Of a DNA stretch of 64,000 nt, positions 36,438 through 47,406 are shown one piece after another. This stretch comes from Piper betle (taxonomy: Eukaryota; Streptophyta; Magnoliopsida; Piperales; Piperaceae): positions 95,001-159,000 of the forward strand of contig JAURVB010012696.1 of assembly GCA_033002965.1 (NCBI GenBank), read 5' to 3'. Both the position numbers and the translations under genes were made by a program. A model generated the notes under the pieces. It was not told the DNA's origin. It saw nothing but the letters and a program-made list of their open reading frames with translations, and made no database searches. Numbering within the stretch: position 1 is the first letter of the stretch; each line of letters starts with the position of its first letter.

Positions 36438-39120
36438 TTACACAGTGATTATTACTAAATCATCTAATTCATCATCTGAAGCATCTTCGGAGTCTGAATC
36501 ATTATCACCAATAGGAAGAGTAGAGCTATCATCTGCATTAACAAGAGACCCCTGCGTAAAAGGAGGCATATAACTCCCACTCATATGAAGTCCCTCAGGT
36601 TCAGGAGGCAAAGACAAATTATGTTGGGAGTCAATATGTACATCAATATCAACATTTTGTCCACAAGGAAGAGGAGGCAAAGAAAAACCATCAGACGTAG
36701 TAGAACACGATCCAATTGTAGTTTTCAATGTGTTGCCACTTTCATTTGCTACAAAAGCCTCTTCATCTGCACCATCATTGTTGCCAACATTGGTACCAAA
36801 GAAATCATCCTGCATGTTGGCAAGTCATACCCTATTCATTTCAATTCAAAAACAAATTCATACACAAAATCAATGTGATGTAAGCTTTATTTAAACATAC
36901 CGATGCTGATGGGTTGTCCTGTTCTCCAACCCACTCATCTAACGAGTCTTCTAAACTCAAATGTTCACTAACTGCATCATATTTATGCCTCCACCTCAAC
37001 TCGTTTTCTTTGACCCGCATGTTGTAATGAACATATACAAGATCATTTACTCTCTTCCTTGCAAGTCGATTTCTTTTTTTGGTATGTACTTGGTCAAAAG
37101 TGCTCCAATTACGTTCACAACCCGATGATGATGAAGTTTGACTAAGTATTCTAATAGCTATCTTTTGTAGTTCAGGGCAGTTTATACCATGTTGCTCCCA
37201 CCATGATGCTACATTTGACAAATTGATTTACTTATAAGCTTGCAATAAACATGAAATCTGGAGAAAGGTGGATTTTACCTGGGTGAAGGACTTTTCTATT
37301 GGTAATTGCAAGAGAATGTCCAAAATCTCCTTTTGCAGATACAAAATCGGACCACTACAAAATATTGAAACAAAATGAATCATCATATTTAGTTATACAT
37401 AAACATTTATATATAAAAATTAAAAATAATAGTATCTTCACCTGCAAAGATGCCATGGATCGAGCTACCTCATTGACTTCCAAACGACAAATGACATCAT
37501 TGAATGCACGATACACCTCACTTGGCTACAAAATTATTCCCAATCAAACATAAGCAATATGAAATTGTTAAAAAAATCATAAAAGGTATGTAAGTCAAAT
37601 AAGAGCATACAATGGTAGAGTCAGGGCGATAACGAGTTTGAGGATTAAGCATATATGCTGCAGCATGAAGAGGATGACAAAATTGATTCGCCCATCTCTT
37701 GGTGATGATATCAACAAATAACTTGTATCGTTCGACTTTCATGCCATGTACCTCTTTTATTTTTTCGATAGTCTTTTGCATTTCATCATAAACAAATGGC
37801 ATCGAAGGTCTTTCATCACTATCTACCAATCTCAAAAAACGAACAAGTGGCTCAATTGTTTTATGCACAAATTCCATCTTCTTCCAAAAATGTGCACTTA
37901 AGACAATATTTTCAGCTGCTATTCCATCCTCATCTTTTGCAAACTTCGATGATGAATACATTTCAGAAACAAACAGCTTTTTCAGTGCCTGCTTATGTTC
38001 TAGGAAACTAGCAATCGTCAAAAAATGAGTAGCAAATCGAGTAGCCCCAGGTCTCACCAATTCATGCCCATTTGTGAAATTATTTCTCATAAGAGCCAAC
38101 AACCATGAGTGGTTGTATATTAGTTTGGTGACTTTTTGTGCATTCATAATGCATGTTCCAACTTTCTTAATTTTTGCAAAGTCCTTAAGCATCAAGTTTA
38201 TACAATGGGCAGCACACGGAGTCCAAAATAAATGCGGTCTCTTATGTTCTAGCATCCTCCCGGCAGCTTTGTATGCCGAAGCATTATCAGTAATGACCTG
38301 CACAACGTTTTCCTCCCCAACTTCTTCTACTACTTTGTCCAGTAAACTAAACAAATACGTAGCATCCTTTTTTGTCTGAAGCATCAACTGATCCAAGGAA
38401 ATACATTCCTCTTGGGCAGTAAACTAGAAAGTTGATCAAAGTTCTACCGGATTGATTGGTCCACCCGTCAGACATAATAGAACAGCCTGTTGTCTTCCAA
38501 GATACTTTTATATTCTCTAAGCTAGCATTTATGGAAGCCACTTCAGTAGTAAGAAGATTACCTGACAAAGAATTTCTGCCCGGAGGTTTGATCCCTTGAT
38601 TACCGTATTTACCTGCCACATCAATCATTTTCTGAAAGTAAGGCGAGTCTACAACATGGAAAGGAATGGCACAGTGATAGAAGAATCGAGCAATGGCTGT
38701 GTGCAAATGCTCTTTTGCTTTCTTTTCTATTGCCGTAGAAATTCTCATTTGACCTGATGTATTCTTCTTCTCACTTTCAACAATAGGTGCCTTCCTCTTC
38801 CCAGTAAACTTAGAGCACCCAACACTTTGCTCCCGAACTTCCATCTCTTCCATATCTGAGTCATTCAAACCATATGACCCTATTTCTTCTCTAATCCTTT
38901 CTTTTTCTTTTTTGGCTTTTTCCACACCTTTGAAATAATCTTTCATTTTTTGTGCATCTGCTTCAGGAACTTTCTTACACGCAGCAACATTTCCTTTGAC
39001 TCCAGCAATATGTTGCTTGAAGCGATATACCCCTCCACTTATGGTTTTTTTGCAAAAATTACAGATGACTTGCTTCTTAGATGCATCAACTGGTCTGCCA
39101 TATTCCCATCCAAAATCCAT
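36438..39120 (-). pseudogene. hAT transposase, five exons, one frameshift
   Basis: Likely function: binds the element's ends and cuts and reinserts it. Exons on the minus strand: 39120-37611, 37525-37442, 37354-37279, 37208-36901 and 36809-36438. All introns are GT-AG and phases agree. Exon 1 has an N-terminal BED-type zinc finger (C20, C23, H37, C48), a basic linker, the DUF659 region with catalytic Asp in SDGW (about residue 218), the second Asp in TDNAS and the CxxH signature in PCAAHC. Exon 4 carries the catalytic Glu in CERNWS within the hAT dimerisation domain. The C-terminus is acidic. Exon 1 is 1510 bases, one more than a multiple of three; reading shifts near the six-A run (38368-38373), where one frame ends ASDKKGCYVFV and the next begins KKDATYLF. 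Total about 780 residues, normal for the family. If the extra base is real, the gene is inactive. Confidence 0.85.
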
Positions 39121-39220
39121 CTTCCCTGTGTCTTATCTGGTATGAGATCTGTAATATAAAAACACTCACACCGAGCCTACAATCCTCGAAATGAAAAGTG
39201 AACCATAAATCAGAGCCTAC

Positions 39221-39511
39221 GAATTTGCACAGCACATACACAATTTTGCACAAAAAAATTTGACATACGAATTTGCACATCACATAGCAATTTGTAAAAA
39301 ATTTGACCTACGATTTTGCACAGCACATACACAATTTTGCACAAAAAAATTTGACATACGAATTTGCACATCACATAGCAATTTGTAAAAAATTTGACCT
39401 ACGATTTTGCACAGCACATACACAATTTTGCACAAAAAAATTTGACATACGAATTTGCACATCACATAGCAATTTGTAAAAAATTTGACCTATGATTTTG
39501 CACACACATAG
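39221..39511. repeat. 91-base tandem repeat upstream of transposase
   Basis: A unit of 91 bases containing CAATTTTGCACAAAAAAATT starts at 39241, 39332 and 39423, with partial units on either side. It lies directly upstream of the transposase start. The minus-strand frames across it come from the repeat, and the frame shifts at each unit since 91 is not divisible by three. Confidence 0.9.
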
Positions 39512-39635
39512 ATTTGCACATACGCACATATTTGACGTATAAATTTGATCATGAATCACAAATCAGCAATGAAAAAATTTGTGAAGCATAGCCAATAATT
39601 TGCAGATTTAATTTTTAAAAAAATCCAACTTTACA

Positions 39636-39960
39636 CGAATCGGTCGGCGGCCCGGTCGGCGGCGAGTCTCGCGGCCACTGCGCTGTCGGCCGGCCACACG
39701 TCGGAGGCGAGGTTGCGAGGGCGGAGGCGAGGTTGCAGGGCGGAGGCGACGTCGGCAGCCCGGTCGGAGGAATCGGACGGCGGCGCTCTCGCGTTCACAG
39801 GACCGATTCGGTCCGGCCACACGTCGGCGGCGACGTTGCGAGGGCGGAGGCGAGGTCGGCAGCCCGGTCGGAGGCGAGGCCGGAGTCGGGGACGCACGGC
39901 AGAGGGCAGAAACGCGGCGGCGGAGGGCGGACGCGCGGCGGAAAATCGGAGCGGGTTAAG
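39636..39960. other. GC-rich block in hAT 5' region
   Basis: Very GC- and CpG-rich sequence with repeated GGCGGAGGCGAG and GTCGG motifs, in sharp contrast to the AT-rich surroundings. It lies between the transposase gene and the right end of the element. The short Arg-rich frames on both strands are composition effects. A promoter or leader role is possible but not shown. Confidence 0.6.
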
Positions 39961-40049
39961 GTTAGGTTTTTAAAATCAAAATTCCAATTTTACCCATGCT
40001 TAAATAATTTAATAAAAATCATACCAAGGGTATTTTAGTAATTTACCGA

Positions 40050-40190
40050 AAAACTGATTCCTCCCGATTTACCCCGATTCTGAATCGGAGTTAACTCGGC
40101 CGGAATCGGGGTAAATCGGCCGAGTTGGGCGCCGATTCGGGGCCGACCGATTCGGCCCCGAAATCGGATCGGCACGCTGCCGATTCGTGC
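40050..40190. repeat. hAT right subterminal AATCGG/CCGATT cluster
   Basis: At least nine AATCGG or CCGATT motifs in both orientations within 150 bases of the right end, including CCGATTCGG palindromic combinations. It mirrors the left cluster at 36108-36205. Confidence 0.75.
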
Positions 40191-40214
40191 AACAGTGCAC
40201 TTGACCCATACTAC

Positions 40215-41255
40215 ATTGACTTTAAATGATTGATCCCCTTGTTCAATCTTAATTTCAATTGCACCATGTGGAAAAAACTTTTGTCCAGGAGAAAATGACC
40301 AGCAACCACACCAGATGCCATGTTTATCTACTGACATGTTTTGGAAGTTGCTTTAGCTCCAAAATAGGTACTACTTTGACTGATGCCAGCAATTTATGGA
40401 ATGGTAGATCTAAGGTTTCCACAATTTAGAATCGTCGAGGCAAAATTGGTTGTGAATCTAATACTTTAACCATCTCATCCACATCAATATTTTCTTCACA
40501 AAGAGAATTTATGGTTTTATGTAATAAATTACTAAACGGATCCCCTTTGCATCCGAGTAAGCTAACCAATGTATTGGGTTCATGTTCGTTGTTTGGTTTT
40601 TCATTATTTTCCTTAATTTCATTTGGCTGAAATGGCTCCTGTAAAGTAATACCACTCCGGGTTGTTACAGCTTTGCAATGCTCTTGACCATCATTCCTTG
40701 GTTGTTCTGATTGGCTAGGAAGTACACCTTGGGTCGCTCACTTGGTTCCTTTTTTAATTGCACCATAACTTGTTGCATAAATTGTTGTTGTTGTTGCTGC
40801 TGCTGATTCTGCATAAATTGTTGCATAGTTTGTTGCATGGAATTGAACATTTGGATCAAATCTCGTTGTTGTTGTTGCTGAAAAGAAAGTGAAGGAGGTC
40901 AATAATGCTGTGATGGTGGTGGTGGATTTTTGGGAACAACAGTCGATTGTGGAGAATTATTCCATGAAATGTTGTGGTTATTGCACCAGCCCACATTATA
41001 GGTATTGGAATAGGGATTGTTGTTCATATTAAAGTTGCCTACGTAGTTTACTTGATTAGTTACACATAGACCTGTAAAATGTCCTTGCCCACACCATTCA
41101 CACCTTGGTTCTACAGCCTTAACATGTACCTGCATATTAAGATTTTGAACTTGATTAGCTAAAGTACTAACTTGAGCAGATAAAGCAGTAAGTGCATCTA
41201 ATTCTAAAATTCTGGTAGTCCTCCTTGGATGCACTTCTTCCACATGTCCCTGCAT
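40215..41255 (-). pseudogene. Athila-like gag with remnant of pol (G-B)
   Basis: Same order as in G-A: zinc knuckle CEWCGQGHFTGLC with QVNYVGNFN (41255-40899), poly-Gln tract (40665-40859 frame), NAITTRSG-equivalent region, then DKHGI followed directly and in frame by integrase-end sequence FFPHGAIEI (40337 downwards). Here the codon after DKHGI is TGG, where G-A has TGA, so the join is open. The segment encoding the LPKHLRYTF region is deleted. Frameshifts split gag. The 5' end of gag is rearranged near 41260-41300, where an AGATGCACTTACTGCTTTAT segment is duplicated. Confidence 0.75.
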
Positions 41256-41460
41256 ATTAGATGCACTTACTGCTTTATCTGCTCAAGTTAGTCCTCCTTG
41301 GATCACAAGAAGACAAGGGTGACCGCACTAATCTATCCATAAACAAATGATAACAAGGAAGAAGACAATGATACAATAAATTTTTCTTTTTTAAATCAGA
41401 AACTAAAATCTAAAAATAAAGAAAACACTCAAAATTCTAATCCTAAATTAATTAAGAAAA

Positions 41461-41486
41461 TTCGATCTCCCCAGCAAATGGTGCCA
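41461..41486 (-). other. Primer-binding site, Asp tRNA type (G-B, degraded)
   Basis: Plus strand TTCGATCTCCCCAGCAAATG then GTGCCA, six bases from the LTR edge at 41493. It resembles the Asp tRNA 3' end less closely than the G-A site because of several substitutions. Confidence 0.55.
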
Positions 41487-41492
41487 AAAACT

Positions 41493-42642
41493 TGTTAGAA
41501 TATTTTCAATGACGTGTAATTATACACAGTCGAAACAAGTAATATAATGATAAATTCGAGTATCGTTCCCATAGAGAGATGAATTTCCTTAAATTAATTA
41601 AAGAAAATAAAATTAAGAACAAAACAGAAATAATTGACTTAACTAAATCTAAATAATAACTTTAAATAAAAGAAGAAGTTAAAATGATAAGATTCATTCT
41701 AGAGTTGAATTTCCCTTAACATGAATTTAATCTTCATCAAATCTTACTCTTATCATTTATTCCCTCATATTGTCGTTCTAGGACAATTATATGACATAGT
41801 GGCTCCCGCTCATTCATTCTTCTATTATTTTGCCTCAATTTCTACCTCGGTGATAATTGATTAATCAACAAAATAACGCATTAAGATTTGCCTTACAATC
41901 GCATGCGGTGTTGTGTATCTCGACCACAACAACAAACAAGTCAAAAGACTCGTCGTATGATAAATTATCAATGACTAATCTAATTAATTTCTCCCAAAAT
42001 CTAATTAAACGTCATGATCTAAGAAATAGGCGATCAATCTATTCTTAGCATTTAGAACATGATAACTCAAACAATCAGATTGAATAAATGAATAAGAGGT
42101 TGAAATGAATTCAATTAAATCTTGTTAAGTTATATTCTTCTCTAGAACGAACTATAAGACTACTCCATAATAAAAATTAAAAATTAATATAAGAAACTAC
42201 TTTTTTATTATGAAAAGAAAAGAATTCAAAAACTAAAACTAATTCTTTCACTACACTCTGAAGCTAAGAGATGAGATATGATCAACAACAAATGACCATC
42301 CCTTTATATAGAAGTGGAGATACAAGAATTCGAAGAGGGTGTTCACAAATTGACGTAGACTAATTAATTATAATGTCCCTTCAAGTTTCCAGCTATTTGG
42401 CTCCATTGAATACTATAAATTGTAGCCATTGGGTGGGGCCAAGTGTCATGACCATTCAATTCCAAAGCTTAATTTATTTATCTTTTTCTGCATTAAAACA
42501 CCAAAATTATGCATATCTAATAAAATATTAATTAACACCAAAAAATAAGTAAAATATCACTTAATTAATAATATTTTTACCCGGGAAGTACAAAATCTTA
42601 TTAAAAACATGGCTAAATATTATATATTTTAAACACTTAACA
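41493..42642 (-). repeat. G-B right LTR (1150 bp)
   Basis: TGTTAGAATATTTTCAATGA to AAACACTTAACA. Its left edge adjoins the primer site, marking it as the 5' LTR of G-B, yet its right edge adjoins a G polypurine tract (42643 onward), marking it as the 3' LTR of another copy. It is therefore an LTR shared by two elements. Confidence 0.85.
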
Positions 42643-42684
42643 CACCCCAAACTTGAACTTTTGCGCGTCCCGAGCAAAATATAA

Positions 42685-43149
42685 TAATATAAATGAGGCA
42701 CTCGTAACTACAATAGATGATCCTAATATAAATGAAACTTCTCTAAAGCCATCCCTTTGTGAGCCAAATGTTATCACAAACTACTAAGTTCAAGTTTCAT
42801 TTAACATCAACAAAATTCTCCTTTATATGAAGAATATGTGTAGAATTCAAGAAGTTATTACATTATTATAAAAAAAGAACATAATCACATGTAACTATAT
42901 TAAACACCAACTATTTGTGTCATAACAAAAACTCAAAAAAATTGACTTTTGAGTTAATGCGTATGGGTGACAAATTGCACTCACAACTCTCAATCCAAAA
43001 AAATTATTAAATAAATAAAACTAAAGGTCATTATTGATAATTTATTATATTGATTCCCAAGAATTAATTTAATTAAACAATAATTAAGTTTTGTTCTACA
43101 ATTTACAAAACCCTAAATAAAATAACCTAATTATTTTCCGGGTTTTACA
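42685..43149 (-). repeat. Family W, minus strand, right piece
   Basis: AT-rich, non-coding sequence ending CCGGGTTTTACA at 43149. The reverse complement TGTAAAACCCGG would be the element's start. It completes the W element begun at 33044. Assignment rests on position between matching Y host edges, not on a second copy of this piece. Confidence 0.5.
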
Positions 43150-44044
43150 AGTAAGAGAGTAACTTAATAAATGCATTGATCACTGCGAGCTATATGAAGA
43201 CAACACCCCAAATACAGCTATGAGGTTGAGCTTTCAAGAAATGTGAATTCATGATCCGGTTCTTATACTTAGTTTCATTGTTTGGGTTAAGTGACTTATT
43301 CTTATATTGATGCAGAACTTAATGCCTGTAACACAAGGGTCGTGGTCAGCTGCTCATAAATTTAAAACAGAAAGATATTCTTCATGTGCTAGGGCATCAT
43401 ACTCTAACACTCAGTCATCACACGGATCTTCAAGAGGCATGAACCATAAGCTCCTTCATTTGTGTTATTTCAAAAGAAACAAAAATGCATCCAAATACAA
43501 TTACTTTATCGTAAGTGCTCCAACATCAGTTCGATGACTCTGGGGCTTAAACTAACCATGCAGAAGGTCAATAACTTAAAGCCTAGATTTAGCTACCCTG
43601 CACGAAAAGTTAGTTGAATAAAATAACAGTAAATAACACTCAAAGCACATCATGTCATGTGAAGTCTTAATCAATACTTGATCTTATTACACATCATAGT
43701 CTTAAGCCCACATAAGGGATCATATTACATTGAATTTCATTACCCCAAAAATACAAAGTCACAACAACTCATAAGTGAAATTAACACAATAGTTGGTATC
43801 CCCACCATGAGCCACTCGATCCTTCCGCCTTTGCCAGCCAATGCTACTTGAAGCTCACCCACATACATATAGGGAAAATGCAGAATTCAAACATGTTGAT
43901 TAATAGTCTAAATATAACTAGAGATAATGTTCACAACTGGCTAACGCATAGATTAGTAACCACGAGGTATTTCAAAAAGCCAAGAATACCAGAGCAACCA
44001 ATCAATAAGCAAATACGGGTGCCAGAACATGCATTGGCCTCACC
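43150..44044 (-). repeat. Family Y, middle piece of the nested-host copy
   Basis: Resumes Y sequence after the W insertion with AGTAAGAGAGTAAC. The part 43180-43560 matches 30960-31380. The remainder has no gene and no second copy in the window, probably because the other Y copy is deleted there. It ends at the TCACC target site of the X solo LTR. Confidence 0.6.
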
Positions 44045-47000
44045 TGTTAAACCCAAGCTTCTGGTTAGGATTTTACCTGCTTGTACTTTTGCATGGTTCG
44101 AGCTAGTCTCGAGTCGGTTCAAGCGAGCTTGAGCCATACTAGTTTTTAGACAAAGAGTACTGGCTAGGTGGTCGTATGAACATGTTATGGAGGCTGAGTA
44201 TGCCCGACATGTAGATGATAGCTTCAATTATGCTATAGCAAAGCATGACTTATCCGTGTATACGTAGGGTATGCGAATTTTTTTAGGACTAGATCTAGGC
44301 CATTTAACATCCATTTGGGATTTTTAAGGTATCTCATTTACATGCATCTTAGGGATTTTGGATTACCAGATTGCCCCTATGTGCCTAGCTCGATTGACTG
44401 GTAGATTTACAACCCATTGAGTTTAGGGTTTTGAGGCCCATTTAGCACTCTTGCATTAATTCCCACCTATAGAATCACTTTTAGGACTCAAGGCAGTTTT
44501 GACTTTAGATGGTCTCGACCCAAGCTTTTCGTCGTCGGACATTTAGATTGTGCCCCGTGGCAAGATCAAAATTGTCCCTTCTATTCCCATAGACTTTCTC
44601 CCATTTTGGAGTTTTCCATCCTTAGCGCTGCCGCCACTTTGGTAAACCACGAGTGAGTCTCTAGCCCTACCCTAGCCACCGGACAGGCACCACCCTGACC
44701 ACCTCGTGGTTGTCTATCATTCCATACCCCTCACCACCACCGGCGCCACTCCAATAGTCAACGATGACATTTTTACCAACGGTATTCCACTGTTGCCACT
44801 ATTCGAGGCATTTTCCTATTCCGGTGTGCTACCTCAGACTCATCCGACTACTATATAGCTTCCCTATGTCGAGATCATCATTTTAAAACCATCCATGACC
44901 ATCGTTGTGGCCATGATCAACGCTGGTGGTGATTCTGCCCCCTTACCAACCATTTTGCAGCTAGTACCTCGCAGGACCTTACCACCAACACCTCCACCTT
45001 GACTCCCACTATCAATCACGACAAGTGGTAGCCTTCACTGCACCGCCGTTGGTGTTTTCCAACGATGGGCACCACCCACCCTGCTGAACCTTTTTGCCTG
45101 TGTTCACGTCTACCTTCCCGCGTTCTAGTCGACCAACTCAAGTACTATTCACCCATTCATGTCCGCCTATTTGTCCATGTCTGTGTCCGCATACGCCTCC
45201 AATAGCCAGAGAAGCCCAGCCAACCCAGCCCACCATTTTATCTGAACCAAACCGAGTTAAATTGGTTGACCCGGTTAGGTTCAGTGCACTTTACCCGGTT
45301 TAGCTCTTTTTCAACCCGTTTTTTTTGCTATTTTCGACCAATTTTGGTAATTCGAGACACCCACATTAGGTTAGATGCATATTCACATTATTTAGCATAT
45401 TTTAATATTAGAAGTATTTTTATTTATTTATTTATTTATTCATTAATGTTTATTTCTTTTTATTTATATTTTGTCGTTTATGATGAATGTTTATGTGATT
45501 GTTTATTATTATTATTATTGATATACTTACTTATTAATATTATTCTTATTCATGTTTGTTAAATTTTATTTATTTATTTATTTATATATTTGTTTGTTGC
45601 ATATATGCTATTATTTATTTGTAATTAATTATGTATTCCATATTGGATAACTATGATATTATTATTATTCATGATTAATTAATATTAACTAATTGTTTAT
45701 TTATTTACTTATCGAATGTTATATATTTGTTTATGTATTTATTATATGTTTACTAATATGAATATAAATGATATTTACTCATGTTTAGACATGTATTTGT
45801 ATAGTATAATGATATTATTATTTTATGACTAGAGAATTATTTATTTTTAGGTACTTATTTTTAGCTATTTGTTCATGAGTGCATTTATTTATGTATTTAT
45901 TATTCATTATTTTTTATTTTCCTTATTATGGCTTGATTTACTTGCTTGATATTTAGTTGTAGGTTTATTTAGCATTGTCTTCCTTATTAGAATGTATTGA
46001 TGATATGAGCACACACTGAAAGCATGCATCTCATAGAGATGTTAGTATTTTATTTAGCAATAGATTTCAACGTAGGTTTCAGAGTCCGAACTTGCCGTAG
46101 ATGAGATGCCACACTTGGAACTTCGACCATAGGTCAATTATGACTCTTCTTTATTTTTATCACTATGTTCTATCATTGATTTGATTTTTAGATTGCATGA
46201 TGTGTTTATTGCTTGTTTTATCAAACCCCACTTAACACAGGTCAATTAGTCACATTTTACTTCGGTGATTAATTACGCTGGAGGATGAGATCCCTCGAGT
46301 CTGATGTAGTAAATAAAATTCACTACATGTTTCCTTCGAGCCTATTATATAAATTCCTTCCCATGCCTATATATAATTTTATCGGTATTTTTCGATGACA
46401 TGTCAGACATGGGAAAGTCAACTCATGTGAACCACGAGTGGGCACGTGCCAGTCAAAGCGGACTTTGAATTGGTGAGTGGGTCGTTCCATCCCTGAGGGA
46501 TCCTGACAACTCCACCTTTGAGTTCCTCAAACCCAAAGAAGTGTGGAGGATTAAAGGTAGTGTAGTACTGCTCATGTCTAGACTTGTGGATTCAAAGGGT
46601 ACTTAAAGGAACATGTCTAACAGTCCTCGGCCTCTGTGCTCAGGGCCAGGAGTGATGCAGAGGATGTAGAGGGTTGAAGGAAAAATTGATTTTGGCATGA
46701 GGGATATTTTTAAAATTTTTTGAGGCATGAGATAAGTCAAAATAGGACGCTGTCGAGCCTAGGACGATATCTCCTAATTAGCGCCCTTATGAGATATTCT
46801 ATGAAGAAGTATATGAATGATTTCATTTAACTAGAGTATCAACTCTTATGTGCTAGTTTGATTATTAGTTATTTCGGGACTAGTAACACTCATTACTGAT
46901 GTTTTTCATATTAAATATGTTGGTCTTGTGATCTTGAGTCGGCTTGGTGGGACGACAGATAAATGCTACATGCACTTGAGCTCAGTACAATTATTTTCTT

Positions 47001-47192
47001 TCATGCATTTATTTATATTTGATGAGTTTTCAAGCTTATTTAGCAATGTCTTCCATTCTCATGACACCAAGCGAGTTATTTCGATCTATATTATTGATCG
47101 TGTCCTATAGACTAGCAGTTTTAGACAAGACTCAACTCGATTGAAACATTTCTTGATTCGATTATTAGGTGAACCAAAATTGGGGTGTTACA
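44045..47192 (+). mobile_element. Family X solo LTR (subtype X2, 3148 bp)
   Basis: Runs from TGTTAAACCCAAGCTTCTGG to TTGGGGTGTTACA and is flanked by a perfect 5-base duplication TCACC (44040-44044 and 47193-47197). It contains the GC-richer block (44600-45100), an AT-rich TTTA block (45420-45950) and the CTGGAGGATGAGATCC segment (46278). No internal domain is present, so it is the product of LTR-LTR recombination. It is the clearest proof of the LTR's full extent. Confidence 0.9.
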
Positions 47193-47406
47193 TCACCAAT
47201 CCATAAGGTACCCATCACTCAACATGAAAATAGTTAGTGTCGGATCAAACACTCAGCTACATAAAACCACAAGCTAGATCTTGCAACAACGGGAAGGCAC
47301 ATGTCTTGAAATATCTTCAGGAGCATGTCCAGAAATTTCACTCCAATCAGGGATTGAAGAAGAGATAAAGAAGCATGCAAAAAGGAGATTCAATACTCAC
47401 ACGTAT
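47193..47406 (-). repeat. Family Y, short piece between two X insertions
   Basis: The 214 bases between the TCACC duplication of the X solo LTR and the CGTAT duplication of the full-length X element. No gene. It is assigned to Y by position. Confidence 0.5.

Larger units (their letters stand above)
36094..40197 (-). mobile_element. hAT DNA transposon (4.1 kb) with transposase gene
   Basis: G-A has continuous sequence (about 18187-18210) where G-B has this 4.1 kb insert. The insert encodes a hAT transposase on the minus strand, with AATCGG-rich subterminal regions at both ends. The right end reads, inward from 40197, CACTGTTGCACGAATCGG, a plausible hAT terminus, followed outside by CACTTGAC, which could be an 8-base target site. 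The left end shows neither a matching terminus nor CACTTGAC, and about 19 host bases present in G-A are missing there. The left tip was probably deleted. Confidence 0.85.
33515..42684 (-). mobile_element. Element G-B: deleted Athila-like retrotransposon carrying a hAT element
   Basis: Second copy of family G, minus strand: 3' LTR 33515-34671, non-coding 3' region 34672-36093, hAT insertion 36094-40197, gag/pol remnant 40215-41255, primer site 41461-41486 and LTR 41493-42642. Unusually, the right LTR is followed by another 42 bases of G internal sequence (42643-42684, polypurine tract and beyond), so an LTR is shared between two internal regions. Compared with G-A the pol remnant has a further ~115-base deletion near 40335. 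Confidence 0.8.

Noticed and set aside
39608..40038. Several overlapping Arg/Gly-rich frames on both strands
   Set aside because: They are products of the GC-rich block in the hAT element, with frames open on both strands at once.
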